Positions 27,859-34,984 of a DNA stretch of 59,520 nt are shown piece after piece (the first letter of the stretch is position 1; each line of letters starts with the position of its first letter). The DNA is from Afipia sp. (GTDB lineage: Bacteria; Pseudomonadota; Alphaproteobacteria; Rhizobiales; Xanthobacteraceae). Below the pieces are notes generated by a model, which saw nothing but the letters and a program-made list of their open reading frames with translations, was not told the DNA's origin and did no database searches. The position numbers and the translations under genes were made by a program. The stretch lies in contig JAFVHU010000122.1 in NCBI GenBank assembly GCA_017474385.1, forward strand, positions 1 through 59,520. The letters run 5' to 3'.

Positions 27859-27915
27859 TGCGCATCTACCTTTGCGATCGCGCATGCCCCGATAACAATT
27901 CCGAATGAAGTCCTC

Positions 27916-30336
27916 TTATAATTGAAGCTTCATGCGCGCCAGCCGTAGCGCATTGCCGATCACGCTGAGCGACGACAGCGCCATCGCCGCGGCGGCAATC
28001 ATCGGCGACAGCAGAATCCCGAACACCGGATAGAGCACGCCTGCCGCGACCGGAATGCCGGCTGCGTTGTACAGGAAGGCGAACGCCAGGTTCTGGCGGA
28101 TATTGCGCATCGTCGCCCGCGACAATTGCCGGGCTTCCACCAGCCCCATGAGATCGCCGCGCAGCAATGTGATGCCTGCGCTTTCGATCGCCACATCGGT
28201 ACCGCTGCCCATGGCGATGCCGACATCGGCCGCAGCAAGCGCCGGGGCGTCATTGATGCCGTCACCGGCCATCGCCACCACCCGTCCTTCGCCGCGCAGC
28301 CGCGTCACCACATCGCCCTTGCGCTCGGGCAGAACGTCGGCCTCGACCTCGGTGATGCCAAGCGTCTTCGCCACCGCCTGTGCCGTCGTCACATTGTCAC
28401 CAGTTAGCATGACAATACGCAGCCCGTTGCCGCGCAGTTGCCTGAGCGCCTCAGGCGCGCTCGGCTTGACCGGATCGGCAATCGCAATGACGCCGGCAGC
28501 GCGGCCGTCGACCGCCACATAGATCGCGGTCGCGCCACGCTCGCGCTGGGTACGCGCATCCTTCTCCAGTGCCTGAGTATCGACGCCGGACAACTGCATG
28601 ATCGCAGCATTGCCGAGCACGACCTTGCGGCCATCGACGGTGCCGCTGGCGCCCTTGCCTGCGGGAGAATCGAAGTCGCGCACCTCGCGCAGTTCAAGGC
28701 CTTCGTCCTTCGCCGCATTGAGTATCGCGAAGGCCAGCGGATGCTCGCTGGCGCGCTCGACGCTGGCGGCGAGCCGCAGCAACTCGTTCCGATCAAAGCC
28801 CTCGGCAGCAACCACAGCCACAACCTTCGGCTTGCCTTCGGTCAGCGTGCCGGTCTTGTCGATCACCAATGTGTCGACCTTCTCCATCCGCTCCAGCGCT
28901 TCGGCGTCACGGATGAGAATGCCGGAACGCGCACCGCGGCCGACGCCGACCATGATCGACATCGGGGTCGCAAGGCCGAGTGCGCAGGGGCACGCAATGA
29001 TGAGTACGGTGACGGCGGCGACCAGCGCATAGGTGAATCGCGGCTCGGGACCGAACACCGCCCACGCCGCAAACGCCGCAAGCGCCACAACAATCACCAC
29101 GGGCACGAACCAGCCTGCGACCTGATCCGCCAGACGCTGCACCGGCGCGCGCGAACGCTGCGCCCGCGCCACCAGATCGACAATGCGTGCCAGCATGGTG
29201 TCGCGGCCGATCCTGTCGGCGCGGACCACAAGGCCGCCGCTCTGGTTGACGGTGCCGCCGATCACCTGCGCGCCTTCGGCCTTCTTCACCGGCATCGACT
29301 CGCCGGTGACAAGGGATTCATCGACCAGCGACACTCCCTCGGTGACGGTGCCGTCGACCGGAACTTTCTCGCCGGGCCGCACCCGCAACAGATCGCCCAC
29401 GGCGATGGCGTCGATATCAATATCCTCATCGCCGGCCTCCGAGATTCGCCGCGCGGTCTTCGGTGCCAGACCGAGCAGTGCGCGGATCGCGCCTGACGTG
29501 CGCGCACGGGCGCGCAATTCGAGCACCTGACCCAGCAGAACGAGAACGGTAATCACGGCGGCCGCCTCGAAATACACCGCGACCGCGCCGTGGTGATCGC
29601 GGAACGTCTGCGGAAACACCTGCGGCGCCAGTGTCGCAACCACGCTGTAGACATAGGCGACACCGGTGCCCATCGCGATCAGCGTGAACATGTTGAGATT
29701 GCGCGTTTTGACCGACTGCCAGCCACGCTCGAAGAACGGCCAGCCTGCCCACAGCACCACCGGCGTCGCCAGTGCGAACGAGAGCCAGTTCGATGTTTGC
29801 AGCGGCAACAGATGCACGCCGCCGAGATGCGCCGCCATGTCGATGACGAACACCGGCAGGGTCAGCGCCAGGCCGATCCAGAATCGGCGCGTCATGTCGA
29901 TCAATTCGGGATCGGGCGCATCATCCAGCGAAACGGTTTCGGGCTCGAGCGCCATGCCGCAGATTGGACAGCTTCCCGGCCCTACCTGACGGACCTCGGG
30001 ATGCATCGGACAGGTGTAAATGGTGCCTTCAGGCAGTTTTTCTTCAGGCGCGGATGATTTTGGCGCGAGGAATTTCTCCGGGTTTGCCTCGAACTTTGTG
30101 CGGCAGCCCGCGGAGCAGAAGAAATAGTCCTGACCTTTGTATGCGAACCGGTGCTTCGCCGTCGCCGGATCAACCGTCATCCCGCAGACCGGATCGATCA
30201 CGCGCGCCGCGGCGTGATCCGCTGCGTGCGAATGGCCGTGCGCAGGCTTGTCGTGGCTGTGATCGCCAGAACCTTGATTGTTGTGGCCGCCGCAGCAACC
30301 GCCCTTGTCGTTGTTTTGATGATCCGCTGACGCCAC
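27916..30336 (-). CDS. copA: Copper-translocating P1B-type ATPase
   Basis: An 806-residue copper-exporting ATPase. The N-terminus is His-rich ([16 protein letters not shown]), followed by a YHS domain ([20 protein letters not shown]) and a heavy-metal-binding domain ([19 protein letters not shown]) in place of the classical HMA domain. Core motifs: [10 protein letters not shown] in the membrane, VTGESMP, the phosphorylated Asp in [20 protein letters not shown], and [14 protein letters not shown]. Eight membrane segments are expected. Start is a GTG (30336). It is divergent from csoR with a shared operator. Confidence 0.95.
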   Translation of the reverse strand: MASADHQNNDKGGCCGGHNNQGSGDHSHDKPAHGHSHAADHAAARVIDPVCGMTVDPATAKHRFAYKGQDYFFCSAGCRTKFEANPEKFLAPKSSAPEEKLPEGTIYTCPMHPEVRQVGPGSCPICGMALEPETVSLDDAPDPELIDMTRRFWIGLALTLPVFVIDMAAHLGGVHLLPLQTSNWLSFALATPVVLWAGWPFFERGWQSVKTRNLNMFTLIAMGTGVAYVYSVVATLAPQVFPQTFRDHHGAVAVYFEAAAVITVLVLLGQVLELRARARTSGAIRALLGLAPKTARRISEAGDEDIDIDAIAVGDLLRVRPGEKVPVDGTVTEGVSLVDESLVTGESMPVKKAEGAQVIGGTVNQSGGLVVRADRIGRDTMLARIVDLVARAQRSRAPVQRLADQVAGWFVPVVIVVALAAFAAWAVFGPEPRFTYALVAAVTVLIIACPCALGLATPMSIMVGVGRGARSGILIRDAEALERMEKVDTLVIDKTGTLTEGKPKVVAVVAAEGFDRNELLRLAASVERASEHPLAFAILNAAKDEGLELREVRDFDSPAGKGASGTVDGRKVVLGNAAIMQLSGVDTQALEKDARTQRERGATAIYVAVDGRAAGVIAIADPVKPSAPEALRQLRGNGLRIVMLTGDNVTTAQAVAKTLGITEVEADVLPERKGDVVTRLRGEGRVVAMAGDGINDAPALAAADVGIAMGSGTDVAIESAGITLLRGDLMGLVEARQLSRATMRNIRQNLAFAFLYNAAGIPVAAGVLYPVFGILLSPMIAAAAMALSSLSVIGNALRLARMKLQL

Positions 30337-30352
30337 GATTTCAATTCCCTGC

Positions 30353-30381
30353 TTGCAATAGATACCCTATGGGGGTATATA
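30353..30381. promoter_or_regulatory. csoR/copA divergent promoter with CsoR-type operator
   Basis: For csoR, TTGCAA (30353-30358) and TATATA (30376-30381) are exactly 17 bp apart. Between them lies ATACCC-TATGG-GGGTAT (30362-30378), the G-tract inverted repeat typical of CsoR. The csoR ATG at 30389 is 7 bases after the -10, so its mRNA is probably leaderless. Confidence 0.8.
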
Positions 30382-30388
30382 AGTCGTC

Positions 30389-30664
30389 ATGCGCAAGGAA
30401 ATCAAGTCATCGTGCCTGAAAAGGCTGAAACGGATCGAAGGCCAGGTTCGCGGTCTCGCGGGCATGGTCGAGGACGATCGCTATTGCATCGACATCGTCA
30501 CGCAGATTTCCGCCGCCCGCACAGCGCTGCGGCGGGTCGAAGAAGAGATTCTGCGCGACCATGTCGCGCATTGCGTGGAGCATGCGATCACGTCGGGCGA
30601 CAAGGCCGACCAGCGGCGCAAGATCGCCGAACTGATGGATGTGGTCAGCCGCGCGGATCGCTGA
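30389..30664 (+). CDS. csoR: CsoR-type copper-sensing repressor
   Basis: A 91-residue all-helical repressor of the CsoR/RcnR/FrmR family. The copper ligands are Cys33, His58 and Cys62 (RYCIDIV and RDHVAHCVEHA), with the same spacing as the Mycobacterium CsoR Cys-His-Cys set. RcnR- or FrmR-type extra ligands are absent. Cu(I) binding should release the operator and induce copA. No Shine-Dalgarno is visible. Confidence 0.92.
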   Translation: MRKEIKSSCLKRLKRIEGQVRGLAGMVEDDRYCIDIVTQISAARTALRRVEEEILRDHVAHCVEHAITSGDKADQRRKIAELMDVVSRADR

Positions 30665-30927
30665 TCGGCGAGAGAAGGATCATCTCATCGTCACATGGTT
30701 TATTGCGCGTTAGTCCCCGGTTTCCTGCGGGATACTTCGTTCGCATGCGAAAAGTGACTGCGGCACAGGGCTTATCGCGATTGTTCGCTGTGCGTACAAG
30801 TCAGGACGATGGCCGGGAGCGCCCCGTGCAAACGCATCGGTCAAACATGCGCCGGTGAGTTTACCTCTTCTTACGCAATTCCCCGTACCTGCCGACGCTT
30901 GCGTGTTCTCGCGTTCCAGGTTGACCC

Positions 30928-33339
30928 ATGTTGAAAGTCTACAACTGTATCGCCACCGCCCATGATCTGCGGCTTGTGGGACTCGCGGCCGTCATTTGCG
31001 CCATCGCTTCGCTTGCGGCGATCAACCTGCTCCGACATGCCCGCCTGTCGACCGGCCACATGCGTGTGGTCTGGCTCGCGGTATCCGCCATTTCGACCGG
31101 CTTCGGCATCTGGTCCACGCATTTCATCGCGATGCTTGCGTTCTCGCCCGGGATTCCGAACGGCTACAATATCTCCCTGACCGCGCTGTCGCTGATCGCT
31201 GCGATCGTGTTGACCGGCGCCGGCCTTGCAATGTCGATGCAGCCAAAGTGGCGGCTTGGGCCATGGCTCGGCGGCGCCGTCGTCGGCGGCGGCATTGCCA
31301 CGATGCATTATCTCGGCATGGCGGCCTTCGAGATCGAAGGGACAATTCTCTGGGATCCGACGCTGGTCGCGGCATCCATTCTTCTGGGGACCGTGATCGG
31401 CGCGGCAGCGCTGCCGGCGGGTCTCCATGGTCAATCGGAGCGCTGGAAGGCCACCGGCGCACTGCTCCTGACCCTTGCGATCTGCAGCCATCATTTCACC
31501 GCCATGGGTGCGGCGTCGATCGTGCCGGACCCGGCCATCAAGGTCTCGCAGCAGGCCCTGCCCGCTGCCTGGCTCGCATTCAGCGTCGCGGTCGCAAGTT
31601 TCACGATCATCATCCTCGCGCTGGCCGGCCTCGCGCTGGACATCCGCGACCAGCGCCGGTCGGTGCTTGAAGCCGAGCGGATGCTCGGTCTCGCCAATGC
31701 CGCGGTCGAAGGCCTCTTGGTCTGCGACGGCGACGTCGCAGTGACCGTCAACACCAGTTTCGCGCAGCTTGTCGGGTCAACGTCGGACAAGCTCATCGGT
31801 ACAAGCCTGCAATCGTACATTCCGGATGCCGGCGCGCGCGCGAAACTGTTCGCCACGCCGAACCAGCCGGTCGAAGCCGATCTTCGTCACGCCGACGGGT
31901 CGATGATTCCGGTCGAACTGATCCTGCGGCCGATCGATTTCGCCGGGCATGCGCATCATGTCATCGCCGTCCGCAACCTGCAGGCGCGCAAGAGGGCCGA
32001 GCAGCACATCCGCTATCTCGCGCATCACGATGCGCTGACCTCGCTGCCGAACCGCAACACGTTCCATGCGCGGCTCGATCACGAGATCGCGGCAGCCATG
32101 GCAGGCGGCCAGAAGTGCGCCGTGCTCTGCTTCGACCTCGACAGGTTCAAGGAGGTCAACGATCTGTTCGGACACGCGGCCGGCGACAAGGTTCTTCAGA
32201 CCGTGGCCTCACGCGTCACCGCGATCCTCGACAAGACATGCATGGTCGCGCGCCTCGGCGGCGACGAATTCGCGATCCTTGTCCCCGGACTGTCCAGCCC
32301 TGCCATGGCGGGACGGCTGGCCGACCGCATCCTCGAGGCGCTGCGAACCGGCGGTGACAATTCCGACAGCGACAACATGACCTCGTGCAGCATCGGCATC
32401 GCGATCTGCCCGGACGATGCGGACAATCGCGAGGCGCTGCTCATGCACGCCGATACCGCGCTCTACCGCGCCAAGATGGAAGGCCGCGCCACCTACCGTT
32501 TCTTCGAAGCGAGAATGGGCGCGGAAGTCCATGACCGCCGCGTGCTGGAGCACGATCTGCGGCAGGCGGTGTCCCGCGGCGAGTTCAATCTGGTCTATCA
32601 GCCACAGGAAGACATTCAGAGAAGGACCGTGGTCGGCTTCGAAGCCCTGCTGCGCTGGAATCACAAGACCCGCGGTTCGATTTCGCCGGCCGTGTTCATT
32701 CCGATCGCGGAGGAAACCGGCGCCATTCTCGGCATCGGCGAGTGGGTTCTGCGCGAGGCCTGCAAGCAGGCCGCGACCTGGCCGCAGCCGCTGACCATCG
32801 CCGTCAACGTTTCGGCGGTGCAGATCTACAACGAGAATTTCGTGCAGCTCGTGCATGAAGTGCTGCTGGAAACCGGCCTCGCACCCAGCCGGCTCGAACT
32901 CGAGATCACCGAGACCGCGCTGGTGCGCGATCTCAACCGCGCGCTCACGACACTGCGGCGTATCAAGGCGCTCGGCGTGCATATCGCGATGGACGATTTC
33001 GGCACCGGCTATTCGTCGCTCTCCAACCTGCGCGCATTCCCGTTCGACAAGATCAAGATCGACGGCTCGTTCATCAAATCGGTCAACACCAACGAGCAGG
33101 CCGCGACCATCGTGCGCGCCGTGCTGGGCCTCGGCCGCGGTCTCGGTCTGCCGGTGCTTGCGGAAGGCGTCGAGACGCCGGCGGAGCTGGCGTTCCTGCA
33201 ATCGGAACTGTGCAACGAGGTTCAGGGCTATCTGGTCGGACGCCCCGCGGCGATCGGAACCTTCGCGACGCTCACCCACCCCGGAAGCGAGCCTGCAACA
33301 GGCGACGAAATCCGCGTCCTGCTGGCGCAGTCGGCCTGA
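30928..33339 (+). CDS. MHYT-PAS-GGDEF-EAL c-di-GMP protein
   Basis: An 803-residue membrane protein. The N-terminal MHYT domain has about seven membrane helices, with the three signature motifs ISTGFGIWSTHFIAMLAF, GIATMHYLGMAAFEIEG and ICSHHFTAMGAA; these are thought to bind copper or sense gas. A PAS-like segment (about 250-365) precedes an intact GGDEF (ARLGGDEFAILVPG) without an RxxD I-site. An intact EAL follows (VVGFEALLRWNH, LEITETALVRD, IAMDDFGTGYSSL, VLAEGVETPAE). Both synthesis and breakdown of c-di-GMP are possible. Confidence 0.94.
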   Translation: MLKVYNCIATAHDLRLVGLAAVICAIASLAAINLLRHARLSTGHMRVVWLAVSAISTGFGIWSTHFIAMLAFSPGIPNGYNISLTALSLIAAIVLTGAGLAMSMQPKWRLGPWLGGAVVGGGIATMHYLGMAAFEIEGTILWDPTLVAASILLGTVIGAAALPAGLHGQSERWKATGALLLTLAICSHHFTAMGAASIVPDPAIKVSQQALPAAWLAFSVAVASFTIIILALAGLALDIRDQRRSVLEAERMLGLANAAVEGLLVCDGDVAVTVNTSFAQLVGSTSDKLIGTSLQSYIPDAGARAKLFATPNQPVEADLRHADGSMIPVELILRPIDFAGHAHHVIAVRNLQARKRAEQHIRYLAHHDALTSLPNRNTFHARLDHEIAAAMAGGQKCAVLCFDLDRFKEVNDLFGHAAGDKVLQTVASRVTAILDKTCMVARLGGDEFAILVPGLSSPAMAGRLADRILEALRTGGDNSDSDNMTSCSIGIAICPDDADNREALLMHADTALYRAKMEGRATYRFFEARMGAEVHDRRVLEHDLRQAVSRGEFNLVYQPQEDIQRRTVVGFEALLRWNHKTRGSISPAVFIPIAEETGAILGIGEWVLREACKQAATWPQPLTIAVNVSAVQIYNENFVQLVHEVLLETGLAPSRLELEITETALVRDLNRALTTLRRIKALGVHIAMDDFGTGYSSLSNLRAFPFDKIKIDGSFIKSVNTNEQAATIVRAVLGLGRGLGLPVLAEGVETPAELAFLQSELCNEVQGYLVGRPAAIGTFATLTHPGSEPATGDEIRVLLAQSA

Positions 33340-33365
33340 GCTTCGGATTTGCGGTGCTTTGGAAG

Positions 33366-33442
33366 TGGTACAGTTGGGTGGGATCGAACCACCGACCTCC
33401 GGATCCACAATCCGGCGCTCTAACCAGCTGAGCTACAACTGC
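33366..33442 (-). tRNA. tRNA-His (GTG)
   Basis: A complete 77-nt cloverleaf. Acceptor GCAGTTG/CAACTGT, D-arm GCTC/GAGC, anticodon stem CCGGA/TCCGG around TTGTGGA, T-arm GGTGG/CCACC with TTCGATC, and an encoded CCA. The discriminator is A73 and the base before position 1 is T, so the usual G-1:C73 pair is not encoded. This is the known alphaproteobacterial variant. Confidence 0.97.
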
Positions 33443-33647
33443 ATTTTTCAATCGACGGCAGCCGGTCGGCTGCCCCGCCGAGGGCGGCGATTTTGCGGGA
33501 AACTAGGTGCAACGCCGCGCTTTGGCAAGACGCTTTGACCCGCCGAAATCACGTCGCCAACAGCCCGTTATGGGTGGCGGCGGCGACGGAAACGGTTCAT
33601 TCGCGTGGCCCCTGCCCGAGAGCAGACGCCGAGAGCAGACGCCCCAA

Positions 33648-34073
33648 TCAGACGCCCGGCTTGAAAGCCTTTGCCGCGCCGGCGGCGATCGGCTCGACGG
33701 CCGCAGCCGCCGCCTTCTGGGTCATGGCCGCGAGGTCCTGGGACTGCGCGGTGAGAACCTCGAACTGCTTGCGGGCGTGAGCGTTCATCAGCTCGAAGGC
33801 CTCCGGCAGCGATTTCACACCCATCAGGCTCTGGGTGAAGGCGAACGCGGCTTCAGTGTTGGTCTGGGCCATTCCGATCACCTTCGAGGTGAAATCGCCG
33901 GCGCCCTTGGTGGCCTGCTCAACCAGTGCCTCAAGAGCCCCGTTGTTGGAAACAGCCGCGTCCTTGAACTTCTGATAGCCGTCACGGGCCTGGAAAATGC
34001 CCATCTCGGTGAATGCGCGAAACTGCTCAGGAACCTTGAAGGGGACGACAGCAAATGGATCGTTCGCGCTCAT
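33648..34073 (-). CDS. Phasin family protein
   Basis: A 141-residue phasin-like protein that coats polyhydroxyalkanoate granules. It is almost entirely amphipathic helix, with AFTEMGIFQARDGYQKFKDA, VIGMAQTNTEAAFAFTQSL and LMNAHARKQFEVLTAQSQD; the C-terminus is Ala-rich. A PhaR-type motif overlaps its likely -35 region. A second phasin lies immediately upstream on the same strand. Confidence 0.9.
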   Translation of the reverse strand: MSANDPFAVVPFKVPEQFRAFTEMGIFQARDGYQKFKDAAVSNNGALEALVEQATKGAGDFTSKVIGMAQTNTEAAFAFTQSLMGVKSLPEAFELMNAHARKQFEVLTAQSQDLAAMTQKAAAAAVEPIAAGAAKAFKPGV

Positions 34074-34170
34074 AGGGGCAGTCCTTGTGTCTGGAAATGA
34101 AGTCGCCGGAACGGCGCGAGCGGCAGCGCGAGGCCCACAGGCCGGGCGCTGGTCCGTATCTATTTGGCAC

Positions 34171-34201
34171 TATATGGGGGATTTTGTGCAATGCAACAAA
34201 A
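34171..34201 (-). promoter_or_regulatory. Phasin promoter with PhaR-type motif
   Basis: On the minus strand TTGCAT and TATAGT are 16 bp apart. TGCATTGCACAA (34184-34195) overlaps the -35. It fits the PhaR motif reported in Bradyrhizobium as I recall it (TGCRNYGCASMA), at all 12 positions. PhaR represses phasin genes until polyhydroxybutyrate accumulates. Confidence 0.6.
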
Positions 34202-34227
34202 TAGCGCGAGGCCGTGCGCATGCCTGA

Positions 34228-34245
34228 TCCGGCGCAAGCGCCGGA
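34228..34245 (-). terminator. 8-bp hairpin after second phasin gene
   Basis: TCCGGCGC-AA-GCGCCGGA is a perfect stem located 34 bp past the stop codon of the upstream phasin gene. There is no T-run, so it may be a dispersed palindrome rather than a true terminator. Confidence 0.45.
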
Positions 34246-34278
34246 CCAACCCTCCAAATGACCGCGCCAGAGGAAGGA

Positions 34279-34653
34279 TTATTTGGGCTTGGCGGCATCC
34301 ATGGCCGCGCGGGTCACGGTCTGACCCATTTCGCTGGCCTGCTCGGCCAGCGCCCGCATCTGGCCCTGCACGTACTCGGTATGGAGACGCATCACCTCGG
34401 TGAGGTCCTTGGCTTGAATCAGCTGCTGCGCATAGGCCAGCGAGGCCTGCACGTTCTTTTCAGCGAACGCGATGGCCTTGGCGCTGATCTCCTTGGCCGC
34501 ACCACCGGGACCGCCGAGCGACGAGCCGCCGAACGCCGCCGCCGTCTGCTGCGCGCTGCTGATGAAGGTCTCGAATGCCTTGCGTGCCTGATCGAGACTG
34601 GCTTCCGCCATCGATCGCATTTCCTTCGGGATCTCGAACTGATTGCCTGACAT
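34279..34653 (-). CDS. Phasin family protein
   Basis: A 124-residue phasin of the phasin_2 type. It has EMRSMAEASLDQARKAFETF and AIAFAEKNVQASLAYAQQLI with VMRLHTEYVQGQMRALAEQ, the helical motif found on polyhydroxybutyrate granules. Start is the ATG at 34653 with a good Shine-Dalgarno (AGGAGG); the frame runs 45 codons upstream without similarity. It lies upstream of the other phasin, 205 bp apart. Confidence 0.92.
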   Translation of the reverse strand: MSGNQFEIPKEMRSMAEASLDQARKAFETFISSAQQTAAAFGGSSLGGPGGAAKEISAKAIAFAEKNVQASLAYAQQLIQAKDLTEVMRLHTEYVQGQMRALAEQASEMGQTVTRAAMDAAKPK

Positions 34654-34984
34654 GTCGCACCTCCTGTTGGGTCTCTGAGCGGACCCCGTTGCTCCGCAAT
34701 TTACCGCCGGGCGACATCTCGCGTATGACGCAGCGCAACGACAGCTCCTGCCCGTCCATCGTGAACGTTTGAATATCTTTTGCAACACCCAACGCCCGGA
34801 CCGCGCCGGGGGTTCAGTGCGCCGGGGAATTAACGTTATCGCTGGTTTGGATGGGTAGTCTCGGGCCGCACTGGTGGACCTTGAGGCAGCAGCGCCATAC
34901 TAATCATTTGTTAAGGCTGTTCGACCCCATCTCCCGCGCCAGAATCCGGCGCCACGAAAGCGAGACGCAGGCCCGTTGTCCAAC
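34654..34984. promoter_or_regulatory. Phasin-kinase divergent gap with CtrA-like site
   Basis: This 331-bp gap separates the divergent phasin and sensor-kinase genes. At 34900-34914 it has CTAA, seven bases, TTAA, one base short of the paired CtrA half-sites. It lies about 70 bp upstream of the kinase ATG. A few short reading frames here have no family similarity. Confidence 0.4.

Noticed and set aside
34460-34792. A 110-codon frame in front of and across the second phasin gene
   Set aside because: It overlaps the phasin gene in another frame and has no similarity; the phasin start with AGGAGG is clear.
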